NCBI RefSeq assembly: GCF_000787575.1
Contig: NW_012236522.1
Coordinates: forward strand, 62,001-126,000
Reading direction: 5' to 3'
DNA: 64,000 bases
DNA from: Acytostelium subglobosum LB1
Lineage: Eukaryota; Evosea; Eumycetozoa; Acytosteliales; Acytosteliaceae
In this document: in pieces, positions 45,093-56,421 of the stretch
Numbering within the stretch: the stretch's first letter is position 1
How the letters are laid out: each line of letters opens with the position of its first letter
Notes under the pieces: generated by a model
Told to the model about the DNA's origin: nothing
What the model saw: the letters and a program-made list of their open reading frames with translations, nothing else
Databases searched by the model: none
Made by a program: the position numbers and the translations under genes

Positions 45093-47516
45093 ATGTCCTT
45101 TGGTAACTTTGTATGTCAACAACAACTATGGTCCATAGAACTGGACGATCAATCACTTAATCAATCAATCTAACACAAGTGAACAAACAAACAAACAAAC
45201 AATGAATGTAGAAATCAGGATTTAAGGACTTTACAAAGTCCGCCAGAGAGTCAATCGCTGGCAAGGATGAAAAGCCAAAGACAACTACAACCACACATGG
45301 AAGTGGTAGTACTACTACATCCACGACAACTCGTGATGGTGGATACGCCACAAATCAGACATCTTATGAATTGCCAAAGCCACCTGCACAGAAGACTCCA
45401 CCCCCTCCCCCACCCTCTGCCACTACAACTACGACATCTCCATCAATGGCACCAAGTGCACCGGCTGGCACTTCAGTCAATCAGACAACGGCAACGCCAC
45501 CTCCCAGACCACTGTTTGGCAAGCCACCACCTCTCCAATCATCTTCATCGTCATTGCCACAACAACAAACATCACAACCTGTATCATTATCAAAGCCAGT
45601 GACGTTGGAGAAGCAGCCTCAAGCAGCACCACAACTCTATCCCCAGGTGCCTGACTCGGCAGTGGAGCCACCCCAGCGACCTCCCAAGCCAATAACTGTT
45701 CAGCCATACACACCACAGCCACAATCACATCCACAGATGTATCCACAGCCACTGGCACCACAACAAACACATCAATCATCAGTCAGTTTGGCAAAGAATA
45801 CTGATGGCGCCACCGAGTACCATCACAATGTGCCCGTGCCTCAGCCAATGGCTCCAGACACCAACAACCACAAGGACAAGTCACTGTCGTCGTCATTGTC
45901 CAGCTCAAAGAACACCATCAACACACACTCGCGAATCGCTCTGACCACCATTGGCGCCACATCAGGCGATATGATCAAGGCTGACTATCCAATCTTGATG
46001 CTCAAGGATCCAAACTATGTTGCTACCCTCCAATACACCGAGGCCATCCTCGACGTCGAGAAGGCCACCATCAAGCCATTGGTCAAGGGTGAGAAGCAGC
46101 CACCACTCTTCAAGGAAACCAGGTTCATCATCTACAAGGTATGTCATACCTCTCGAGGCTCGGGGTCCAGGTTCAATGACTCACATACTAACGCACCAAT
46201 CAATGATCTAGACCATCGTGGACGACACAATCATCTTGAACATTGGTCACGTGTACATTTATACCAACTACAGAGAGATGACAGCATGCAGGATATACCC
46301 ATATCATTATATGATCGCTGATAACTACAACAACTGCTTCATCATCAAGTTTGATAAGGACACTCCACAAGAGTGTTTGGACAAGATGGAGGTGATTATG
46401 ACCTACTACACTAGCTACTACCGCGTGCCCATCAAAGAGGACCACAACGACAAGACTGCCAAGAAGATGGATAAGGCCACCACCAAGTTGGAGAAGGGAA
46501 GTTTGGCCGTGTCCAAGGGCCTGGTGACGGGTGGCACATACTTTGCCAAGGGCGCAGCCAAGGTGGGCGATGTCTACAAGAACAACACCAAGGCCTACGA
46601 CGGACCCGAGATGACCGAGGAGCAGCGTCGCAAGTTGGAGGACCCAGACAGCGACGTGAACAAGTCGGTCAAGAACACAGACAAGATGGTGCAGGGCTCA
46701 TCCAGCGTCAAGAATGGAATCGTTGGCGCGTTTGGACTGGCTGGCAGCAAGATGTCTGAGGGCGTGCGCAAGACCGATTGGTACAAAGAGCGTGAGGAGA
46801 AGAAGAAACGTGAGGAGGAGCTCAATGGCAAGAATGAGAAGAAGGAGGCTGGTGCCAAGATGGGAGGCGCTGGTGTCAGTGCCGTCACCAACGTCATTGG
46901 TGGCCTTGAGGAGGGCATCCTGATATCCTCAAGAGGTGTTCGCGATGCATCTGTCGACGCCACTCGCCACAAGCACGGCGACTACGCGGCTGAGGTGTCC
47001 AAGAAGAAGTGGGATGCTGCTGGCAACTGCACAATCTCCGTGGTGAACATTCTCAGCATCGTTGGAACGACCTGGATCAAGGGAGCGCTGTACGCCGCTG
47101 CCGGTGCCATCACCTACGACCCGGACAAGGCTCAGAACTTGACTGGCGCCTGGTGGAAGGCTGGCTGGGTCATGCAAAAGTCGTCGCTGCTGTCTGGCAG
47201 TCGCTGGTCGCCTCGCTGGATGGTGCTGCGCAACCCAACCATCGCGCTCTACTCTAGCCCGCTGGACCCTTCGGATAAGCCGGTCAAGTCATTCTACATT
47301 GACAAGGTGCGTGGAGTCAAGCACGTGGGAGAGGAGCATGCCCAACGCAGCCACACCTTTGAGTTGGTGACCGTTGGCGAGTCTCTCTACTTCTCGACGT
47401 ACGCACCCGAGGTCGACTGGTCCAATGAGCCCATTCTCAGTCCACACCCAGACACCGAGTTGCACCAGTGGATGGATCTAATTGCCAACCTGTCAAAGTA
47501 CGTTGAGCTCGAATAA
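45093..47516 (+). CDS. Spartin/senescence-domain protein with C-terminal PH domain
   Basis: Three exons: 45093-45110 (six codons, MSFGNF), 45212-46138 and 46212-47516; 749 residues. Residues 7-215 are Pro/Thr/Gln/Ser-rich and disordered. A globular part follows (YPILMLKDPNYVATLQYTEA, DTIILNIGHVYIYTNYRE) that resembles the lipid-droplet-associated middle region of plant senescence proteins. Residues about 395-625 form the senescence domain (KGSLAVSKGLVTGGTYFAKG, VTNVIGGLEEGILISSRGV, GNCTISVVNILSIVG). A PH domain ends the protein (SRWSPRWMVLRNPTIALYSS, HTFELVTVGESLYFST). Spartin and its plant kin act on lipid droplets, endosomes and lipid transfer. The extra PH domain suggests phosphoinositide targeting, which is inferred. 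Confidence 0.85.
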
Positions 47517-48531
47517 TAATAATAATAATAACTAAAGTAATGTTATGACATCATCAACATTCAACCATTGTTGTTATTGACGTTGACATTGACGTTGTCT
47601 CAATAAAACACGTTGTTGATTGACCTCATTAAATTAATTATAATTAATTAATTCATTCATTCGTTCATTCATTCAATCATTCAATTATACACAGTGTAGT
47701 AAGTCATGACATGAGGACTAGTCCCATATCGTTTATGACTTGACCTATCAATGATGTTGTACAAGTTGCGCGACTAACTGAAGGATAAAGATGGGATGCG
47801 GCGTCGAATGAACAAAAATACGTGAATTAATTGGGCAATGAAGTTCAAACATAGTGAGAACCAATGCAAAATTATATCCAAATATGGTTAAAAAGAGAGG
47901 CATGCCTGTCCACACACGAATTATATTGACCACACACGTCCAGGTCACAGACACAAACAAACACAACTACAGAGATAGAGTGAGAAGTTAGTATGTATTG
48001 TGTGTGTGTGTGTTCAAGTGTGTTACCAACCTTAATCAACATCACGACACCCCTCCCACCATTCATTCATTCATTATCCTCCCCCTTCCATCTTGTGTGT
48101 GTCAATCAATCAAACATACCCCCCACTCACACACTCATCAACAACACAAACAAACATACATACATCCTTATGCTCAGTCAACCAAGTGAGAACAAGAAGA
48201 AGAGAGCATCGTCACACTGACCTACACACATGGTTTCAAACAGGAGGATCATCATCAAGTATCAGGCATCTTCATCAACATCAACAACAATAACAACAAC
48301 ATACCCTTACCTACTTACTACCTGTTGCTACTACTATTAGCATTGGCATTGGCATTGGATTTGCAACTTATTCATATTATACATACTACATTCAACATAG
48401 TCAATCAAACAAACAAACAAACAAACAATCAACAATCAAACAAATAACCAGTCAATCAAATCAAATCAAATCAACTTCTTCAATCAATCAATCAATCAAT
48501 CAACAATTAGTTAGTTTATTAGTTTAGGTCG
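47517..48531. promoter_or_regulatory. Long region upstream of regA
   Basis: About 1 kb with AAT, TAAT and ATTC repeats near 47517-47690, TG/AC microsatellites at about 47992-48010, and long AAAC and ATCA repeats at about 48408-48502 in the presumed 5' leader. Frames here are repeat translations. A developmentally regulated promoter is expected for regA, but no specific site could be identified. Confidence 0.4.
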
Positions 48532-51431
48532 ATGAATAGCATAACTACGAATGATATTGCCAGTGATGGCACTGGCAGTAGTAGCATTGTGAATGGTGTT
48601 GTAGTCAATGGTGGCAGTAGTAATGGCGAAACAATCAATGGTTCAGGAGTGTCAACATCACAAAACTATCACTATTATCACAATAACAATAATCATAATA
48701 ATAATAATCATAATCATCATCATGGACACGGTCATGGACATCATCATGGACATGGACAGAAACATCAAAAACATCAACATCAACAAAAGCCAAGTGGAGA
48801 CAGTGCATCGACAACAACAACAACATCATCTACGACGATAGACCCGACATCGAACAAACAGACCGATTTTGGAAACAAGGTGTGCAGTTGTCATGGTAGC
48901 GACAACACAAACAATCAGCAGTCCACACAGACCGTGCCAGCACTGGCGCTGACTCCGACATCACTGAGACACAACGTCAGCAACATCAATACTAGCAGCA
49001 GCAACACTCAACAGGTATCACCATCCATCCAGTCGCCATCGGTGGAGCATCACATCAACCCATTGCTCACACCCAAGACATCAAAGCATGAGTCCTCCAA
49101 CCTGCAGGTCAGCACACCAACCACCACGCCGCGATCACTATCACCCAGCTTCATCGATCCCAGCAGCAGTGGCTCCGACCCACCCTACAAAGCACACATC
49201 CTAGTCGTCGACGATGATGTAGTCCAGCGAAGAATCATCAACAATATATTAAGCTCACAGTATAATGGTAATAATCGATTGATTGATTGATTGAATGAGC
49301 GAATGAGCGAGATGAATGATTGGACAAGGACTGACATGCGCCTATCCATTGCATCCACACACAGTAACACTTGTCAAGAATGCAGAGGAGGCATGGGATA
49401 CTCTACTCAAGGTCAAGTATGACCTTGTCCTCACAGATGTTATGATGCCCAATGTGTCTGGATTCGACCTACTCCAGCGCATCAATGAGAATAGCGAGAT
49501 CAAGGATATTCCAGTCATATGTATGTCCATTCAGCACGCCGAGCCAACATCATCGCCATCCAGCTAACTAACAACTAACAACTATTTGACGATGTATATA
49601 GTGATGTCTGGTACAGCTGTGGACTATAAGTATGCGAATGATACGATCAAGATTGGTGGGCAGGACTTCTTGACCAAGCCCATCGCCAAGGAGCTGCTCA
49701 AGAAGAAGATCTACACTGTGCTGCAGAGCATCTGGCAGAAGAAGAAGGAGCAGGAGTACAGGACCACACTGGCACAGGAGCGTGAGAACAGGTCGTTGCT
49801 GGCCAAGCAGATGGAGGCCAAGGAGCACGAGATAGAGGAGCTGACCAAGAAGGTGTCGGAGATGCAGCTGATAACAAGGGAGGCCATGGAGTCGCCCTTG
49901 GTCTCGGTCACCAGGAACATCGAGGAGTTGTTGCAGCAGAGCAATTGGACGGGCCAGGAGAAGGACATCAAGGTCAAGCTCAACTTCATCCTCAGGGAGC
50001 TCGGATCATCGAATATATACCGCCCATCGTTTGAGAAGCTGATCAAGAACGACTCGGTCGACCCGGTCACCAAGAGCTTCCTGGTGACTGAGTTCTCCAG
50101 CGTGACTGGCTCGAGGAGGAACTCGATTCCAACGTTCCCCCAGATATCGGCGCGCAAGGACACGAAGGAGGGCATCAAGAGCTGGCACTTTGACGTGTTC
50201 CAGTACAAGGAGGAGGAGTTGATGCCACTGCTGGTCGACATGTTTGAGAACTACCAACTGCTCGAGACCTTCAAGATACCCATCGAGAAGCTGCAGCGCT
50301 TCATCATGGCCGTGCACTCGCTCTACAGGAAGACCAACAGATACCACAACTTCCTGCATGCATTCGATGTCACTCAGACCTGCTACACATTCCTCACGAC
50401 GTTCAAGGCGGCTCAGTACCTCACGCACCTGGACATCCTATCACTCCTCATTGCAGCCATGTGTCACGACCTCAATCATCCAGGCTTCAACAACACCTTC
50501 CAAGTCAATGCTCAAACAGACCTTACATTATTATACAATGACAACTCTGTCCTTGAGGTATGTTGTACACATGGATGGACACAACATGATAATGCCAATG
50601 TACTCGTACTAACTTACCAATCAATCAAACATAGAATCATCATGCCAATCTAACATTTAAGATATTGAAGAATAGTGATTGTAACATCCTTGAGAGTTTG
50701 AATGAGGATCAGTACAAGGAGCTGAGGCGATCAGTCATCCAGTTGATCCTGGCCACAGACATGGCCTTCCACTTTGAGTACATCAACAAGTTCCAGCATC
50801 ACTTGAACAACCAACCATTCGACAGGAACAAGAAAGAGGACAGACAGATGATATTGAACTTCTTGCTCAAGGTAAGGGACACACACTCACACGCTCATCC
50901 GGTTCATCACTCACTCAGCCAATCAATCACATACTATAGTGCGGTGATATATCAAATGTAGCCAGACCATGGCAATTGAATGTGGAATGGTCGAATAGAG
51001 TGTCCGATGAGTTCTTCCAACAGTCGCATTATGAGAAGATATGTGGATACCCTGTGACACCATTCATGGACAAGACAAAGACTACAAGACCAAGGATCGC
51101 AGCGGACTTTATCGATTATGTCGCCTCGCCTCTGTTCCAAGGCTTGACGCGCTTCCTCTCAGACACACAGTCGCTACTGGAGCTCATGACGACCAATCGA
51201 CAGAAGTGGCAGATTGAGTTGCAGAAGCTTGAGGGCAAGAAGGAGGGCGAGGAGAGTGCACCGGGCGCTACCGGGGCAGCAACCACACCCGCTGCCAGTG
51301 CTGGAGCGACAACATCAACAGCAGCGCCATCGGCCACGACAACAACATCATCATCGACAACAGGTATTGATCCACCACTGTCTGCTTCCAACACCACGAA
51401 GCTTCCAAAGATCAAGGAAGAGAGTGATTGA
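48532..51431 (+). CDS. regA: RegA: response regulator fused to cAMP phosphodiesterase
   Basis: Five exons: 48532-49267, 49365-49520, 49602-50557, 50635-50871 and 50940-51431; about 858 residues. The N-terminal 225 residues are low complexity and include a dense His block. A receiver domain follows (HILVVDDDVVQRRI, the phospho-acceptor in YDLVLTDVMMPN at about Asp270, VILMSGTAV, FLTKPIAKELL), then a helical linker and a class I phosphodiesterase domain: RYHNFLHAFDVTQTCY, MCHDLNHPGFNNTFQ and NDNSVLENHH, with the metal-binding His and Asp residues in place. In Dictyostelium, RegA is switched on by phosphorelay through RdeA and histidine kinases, lowers cAMP and so PKA activity, and controls development and sporulation. 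The tail is Ala/Thr/Ser-rich. Confidence 0.95.
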
Positions 51432-51510
51432 TCGATCGCGATTATCAATATATTTATTGTTTGTATATAGGATACAATGGCGTGGGCGAGCGCCAAGCTC
51501 ATTCATTCAA

Positions 51511-53417
51511 TCATTCAATCGAATCATCATCATCCATGGGGGACAATGTGTCTGGCACAATCCAACTCCATGGACCAATCTCCGTTCCCTCTTCAAGGAC
51601 GGGCAACTCGGTGAACTCCTCTGTGATGATCTCCAGGGCGCTGACAGCGGACATCAACTCGTCGAGGTACGATTCCAACTTGTTACGTGGAATGAATCCT
51701 GAGCATGTTAGATTGGGTTTGAGTACCAGTGACCATTGTTGATCGAATTGAGGAATGATCACTACTTTATGTTCGAAATAGAACTTGCCCAGAGTAATTG
51801 TGTACATATTGGTTACTCCAGAGTCAAAGTATTCGAAGAAGTGTGATGGGTCATCGTCGTTGTCGCTGAGCACCAGATGGAGGACGGACAGTGGATGCAG
51901 TCCTCTCGGGATATTCACTTGGTATGGAATCTTTAGACGACGCAATGATGCTGGGAAGGACTCGACTGGCAGTGATTGTGTGAATCCACTGTCAAAGTAG
52001 AGTGTGGATACTGTTGATGGAATGATACCGGGATCCAAGTATTGATCAAACATTGTGCCAAACTTGAGTGATGTAAGTGATGACGGCAGTGATCCAGGTA
52101 TCAATAGTTGATTGAAATAAGAGTTTGGTGAAAACTTGATCCTGATCACACTCGATGAGATATCACCTGGTTGAATGATTTGATTGAATGAAGCAGGAAA
52201 TACCAATGAAGTTAATCCATTTGAAATGATTCCAGTGATTGGTTGATTGAATGATTGATCACCAGAAGTGATAAATTGTTTGAATGAGTCTGGACAGGGC
52301 TTAGGCAACTCTATCTCGTGCTCACCAAGAACTACCAACTTGGTTATTGATTTTGGAAGTTGTAGTGATGGATTGATCATATGTCCAACACTCAGCATCT
52401 CAAGGTTTCTCGGAAGTACAAAGTTATTTGGGAACTCGTTGAATGTTATCAATCTCTTGACAGAGTCTGGAATGAGTCCGTGGTGTGATGGGATAGTCCC
52501 AACCAGAGTCAACTCCTCGACTGATGTAGGGATCGATCCAAATGTGATTGATGGATCAGCATAATATCTAAATGATAAATTTGTGACCGATTCTGGAATG
52601 GCACCTGGTGCACAAGGTCCACATGATCCATCATATTGCAAGTCAAGATGGGTAACTGAGATAGGGATCAGGCCAACCGGCAGCCATCTGGTCGTTAGGA
52701 ATAGCTCTGTAACCGAGTTTGGAATTGATCCAACCTGGTGATTGGGACCCGAGCCATTAAGAAGGTGAAGTGAGGTCACTGATGAGGGAATAGATCCTAT
52801 GACTAATTGTTGATTAAAGTCTTCATCGACCATCAATGTCTTTACAGAGTTTGGAATGATACCAGGTGTCAATGGTTGATTGAAATTCTTGCCAAATGAT
52901 ACGTATTCCACAGATGATGGAATGTCACCAGTCCTCAATATCTGATTGAATTCATCAGAGAAGAATAGATATATGGTACCAGGTGGAATTACTTTGGTCT
53001 TGGGCTTAGCCTTGGACTTGGTCTTGGACCTGGGGGTAGGCTTGGACGGGGCCGAGAACATGTCAGGTGCCACTACAAAGTAAGAGCCAGGTGTAATGTA
53101 TCCATTGTCTTTGATATTGAAAGAGTGAGTGAGTGAGTGATTGGAATAGTTCCAGAGAATGCATACATACTCATGAATTGATTGAGATGACTGTCGAACA
53201 TTTGGTGCATGTAGGTGCGTAGACCAGTAAGAGGATCGGCTGATACATCATTGATTAAGTAGTTACTAAGATGAGGTAGATTCAATCTTAAGTATTTATC
53301 TCTTGTGTTGAACATGTATTTACATATCATCGAGATTGACAAACATGAGAATGTATCATTGACATCCACAACAATCTGTCTAAGTATATGACAAGGTATT
53401 TGTTCAAAGCATGACAT
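51511..53417 (-). CDS. F-box-like FNIP-repeat protein
   Basis: Minus strand, two exons: 53417-53171 and 53108-51511; 614 residues. Exon 1 begins MSCFEQIPCHILRQIVVDV and has the hydrophobic pattern of a degenerate F-box. Exon 2, after a Lys/Pro linker (PTPRSKTKSKAKPKTK), contains many roughly 22-residue FNIP repeats, here mostly as FNQPLTPGIIPNSVKTL or variants (FNQQLVIGSIPSSVTSL, FNQIIQPGDISSSVIRI), which fold as a leucine-rich-repeat-like solenoid. FNIP proteins are greatly expanded in dictyostelids; most have no known function and may select targets for ubiquitination. The intron was placed by phase and by the GTATGT donor. Confidence 0.88.
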
Positions 53418-53875
53418 TGTTACATGTATTATGATTGAGTGTTGAGTGATCGAGTGTTGAGTGATTAAGTGAGTGCGTGAGTGATTGACATCAATCAAGT
53501 AAACTCTTAACTCATATCTAGATAATATATCCAGATTCTTCTAAATGTAGTTTCCTTCATCACTCTGGACTTGGAGTGTCTGTTTCAAGTTGTACATGTA
53601 CAAGTTGCGTCAATGAAAAACGTCAAACGAATGGAGGCACATCATCATTCGGCAATGCCAAATTGTGTGTTTGTTGTCATCGACTTGAGCTCTTCAATCA
53701 ATATACTTACATAAGTACAGATAATCACATTTATTTATATATATATACATACATATACAAGTACAAACACGAGAATGGTATGATTAGATTAATTTGGACA
53801 TCATTGAATGAATGACTGACCAAGAATATCCCTCATGAATGGACTGGACTATAGGTTGTAAAGATACTTGCAAAG
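53418..53875. other. Divergent intergenic region
   Basis: About 460 bp between the FNIP gene and the TIM16 gene. A plus-strand frame at 53576-53815 has several Cys codons at its start but no ATG and a TA-repeat tail; it is not called as a gene. Confidence 0.45.
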
Positions 53876-54326
53876 ATGGTGTTCACCACTGGTACAGTGT
53901 TCGTTAGATCATTGTCAATGGCCTATAAACAAGCGATTGCACGTATGTACATCAACTTACATCATGATGTGCTCACCTACGACTGACAACTTATGATGAT
54001 ACACAGGAGCTGAAGCAGGTGGAGCAAAGACAGCAGACGATTTCTTAAAGTCAGGTGCTTCGTTCACTGGAACAATGTCACCGATGGAGGCAAAGAAGAT
54101 ATTAGGTTTGGATAATGCACAAAAGATCACAATGGATGATATACAGAAGGTATGATTGATACAGGTAGCAGCGACAGTATATGAGAGACGCGACTAATCA
54201 AACATAACAGAAACACGACCAACTGATAGATATCAATGATCCTTTGCAAGGAGGATCACAGTTCCTGCAGAACAAGGTCGTCGGTGCTAAGAGTTGTCTG
54301 GAAGATGCTCTCAAGTCTGGCAAAGA
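53876..54326 (+). CDS. Mitochondrial import motor subunit TIM16/PAM16 (3' end uncertain)
   Basis: Three visible exons: 53876-53942, 54007-54149 and 54211 to about 54326. The protein starts MVFTTGTVFVRSLSMAYKQA, continues with MSPMEAKKILGL, KITMDDIQKKHDQLIDIND and GGSQFLQNKVVGAKSCLEDAL, matching PAM16 in order (human LSLQEAQQILNV and GSFYLQSKVVRAKERLDEEL). PAM16 has a J-like fold without HPD and recruits PAM18 to the TIM23 motor. An undetermined base at 54327 lies at the expected end or donor site. A possible last exon (after AG at 54529, Ser/Ala-rich, ending about 54608) would overlap the end of the opposite-strand methyltransferase gene. Confidence 0.85.
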
Positions 54327-54327
54327 N
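54327..54327. other. Undetermined base (N)
   Basis: Single ambiguous base inside or at the donor of the last recognised TIM16/PAM16 exon; it prevents a firm 3' gene structure. Confidence 0.99.
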
Positions 54328-54547
54328 CCTATAACACAACTAATACATATACTTATATACTATCATTCTCAATTGTCGACCTTGGACTCTCAATTGGTCA
54401 TTCATTCATTCATTCATCTGGATCATCACTCGTTCAATGTACGCGATACAGGACAGACAGTGGATGGATACAGAGGACTATGTACAACAGGTTTATTGAT
54501 TGACAACACTTGATCACGCACTTGCAGAGAGTTCATCATCATCTTCA

Positions 54548-55207
54548 TCACTTGCATCTGCGGCTGATGCGACTGCACTTGATGTTGTTCGACTTTGCTT
54601 CTTTTAGTACAGCTTGCTCATGATCGTAGAGGAAGTGTTGCTTGGGTATGCCACCCTTGCCCATGTATCCTACCACCTCTCCCTTTGACGAGACTATGCG
54701 ATGACAGGGCACAATCAATGGGAACTTATTAAGCCTACAAGCGGTTGCGACAGCGCGTGGTGCATTGGCCTTGCCAATGGCCTTGGCCACATCAGAGTAT
54801 GACGCTGTCTCTCCAAACTTGACGTCACACAGCGCCTTCCATGCCTTTTGTTGGAACTCTGTGCCGGCGTCCCAGTCCACTGGCACAGTAAAGTCCAGAA
54901 GGTCACCAGAGAAGTAGTCGGTCAGTTGCTGTTTGAACTGGTTTGTGATCAGATTCGGTTTCATCGAGTCGACATTGGGCTTGTGCAATGGGAAGAAGGT
55001 GATCAGTACCAGACCCTTGTCATTGGCAAAGAACTCCATTGGGCCTATTGGTGAGTCAAAGTGATCATAATGCTCGGCTGGGTTAGACTTTAAAGTCTTG
55101 TAGCCGTATGGTTTGGTTATAGTTGACGTTGATGATGAGTCTGCAGTAGTAGTGTTGCTAGTGCTAGTGCTCATGCTCTTCTTTTGTTGTGTTGTTTTTC
55201 TGACCAT
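54548..55207 (-). CDS. O6-methylguanine-DNA methyltransferase
   Basis: Minus strand, single exon, 219 residues from the ATG at 55207 (MVRKTTQQKKSMSTS). In-frame upstream ATGs at 55261 and 55366 exist; the first would add 18 residues that could target mitochondria. Catalytic domain: AGTEFQQKAWKALCDVKFGE, TASYSDVAKAIGKANAPRAV, CRLNKFPLIVPCHRIV with the acceptor Cys in PCHR, and GYMGKGGIPKQHFLYDHE. The enzyme transfers the alkyl group from O6-alkylguanine onto its own cysteine in a single-use reaction. The N-terminal part has the expected RNase H-like strand pattern (GPMEFFANDKGLVLITF). Its 3' end may overlap the last exon of the TIM16 gene. Confidence 0.93.
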   Translation of the reverse strand: MVRKTTQQKKSMSTSTSNTTTADSSSTSTITKPYGYKTLKSNPAEHYDHFDSPIGPMEFFANDKGLVLITFFPLHKPNVDSMKPNLITNQFKQQLTDYFSGDLLDFTVPVDWDAGTEFQQKAWKALCDVKFGETASYSDVAKAIGKANAPRAVATACRLNKFPLIVPCHRIVSSKGEVVGYMGKGGIPKQHFLYDHEQAVLKEAKSNNIKCSRISRRCK

Positions 55208-55640
55208 TGTTGTTATTGAAGTCCAAGATATCCTTTTGGTAGTAGTTAATAATGATAACATTAATAAGATGTTGTGATTTGATTGAGTGATGTACAGAGC
55301 CCAGTGATCTTGTGGTCCTCTTTGCAAAAGTGTCGTGTCCATGAGACAACAATGACACATTTCCAAGAAGTGATTCTCCGAGACAGTTTGTGAAGAAGCG
55401 AGGAAAGACTTCGAGAACGAAGGGGTTTATTCTGTTTCCATTATCCAACACAGGTAACATGTTGGCTTGATCTTGTTGCGCTTTAATATTGCTTACAATC
55501 CAATCATGAAGGAGTAGGCGCCAAACAAGGTGATCGATCCTTGTATGTGTTTGATCGTTCATTGACAAGACGGACACGTGACATGATATATACAAGGTGA
55601 AAGATTGAATGATTGATTGAGGAGTGAGTGAGCGAGGAGT

Positions 55641-56242
55641 TTAGACATTTGGATTGTATAGACCAATGGCTCTAATTGCATCTTCAATCTTTGCATCGTC
55701 ATCTGGATTCTCCTCTTGCAACCAATAGAACTCCTTCTTATCTGATGTACTGAAATTGAGATAATACATTCTGCCATCGACACATTGCTTGATCTTCTTG
55801 AACTCTAACTCACCAGGCACCAAGAAGAACTCCTGTTGTTGTTGTTGTTGTTGTTGTTGTCATTGTTAGTATGAGTAGGAGTCTATGGATGATATTGATC
55901 TAGATACATACATCTTCAGGCTCAGCTTGATCTCTAACGAACCATTGTACAACGATTAACTCATCATTCTAAAGTTGATAATATATCAATGTTAATCAAT
56001 CAATCAATCAAGATGAAGTACAATGTAACATACGATGCTAAACTTTAGTTTACCCTTTCTTGGGTCTGATACCATCAACTTATCCTCCAACTTTGCCTTG
56101 CCAGCCTTGAACTCAACTGGTTGTGGCTTAACTCTTCTTGTCTGTCTCAATTGATTGTAGATGGAGTCATTTGTAAGTCATTCATTCATTCAGTGGACGA
56201 TCAGTCAATCAACTAACAACATATATAATAACGTACACTCAT
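55641..56242 (-). CDS. Proteasome ubiquitin receptor Rpn13 (ADRM1), Pru domain only
   Basis: Minus strand, four exons: 56242-56237 (codons for Met-Ser only), 56141-56034, 55968-55912 and 55832-55641; 120 residues. The protein reads MSTRRVKPQPVEFKAGKAKL, DPRKGKLKFSINDELIVVQW, EFFLVPGELEFKKIKQC and MYYLNFSTSDKKEFYWLQEE, aligning with the Pru domain of ADRM1 (EFRAGKM, KGLVYIQQ, IHFCWKDR, CEFKRVPQC, FFWMQEP). Pru binds ubiquitin and Rpn2 on the 19S particle. The stop comes right after the domain, so the C-terminal UCH37-binding (DEUBAD) region of animal Rpn13 is absent, as in budding yeast. The third intron carries a (CAA)n microsatellite at 55833-55860. Confidence 0.85.
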
Positions 56243-56421
56243 CTTGCTATTCTATTCTCTGTCTTTATAATTATCTGTTAAATATATGATCACGTGATTG
56301 ACGTTTGGTGAACATCACACTTTGGAAACACACTAACGTGGACGGATGTTTAATTTCATATGAGTTGCCTGTCTCATCCAAGTGGAAGACTGGACTGTCA
56401 TCCACCATCATAATATCCTAT

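Noticed and set aside
48408-48502. Tandem AAAC and ATCA units that might suggest a CRISPR-like or satellite array
   Set aside because: The units are 4 bases with no spacers, common to leaders and introns throughout the window, and the genome is eukaryotic.
53576-53815. Cys-containing 79-codon plus-strand frame
   Set aside because: No ATG start, and the second half is translated from TA/TACA repeats.
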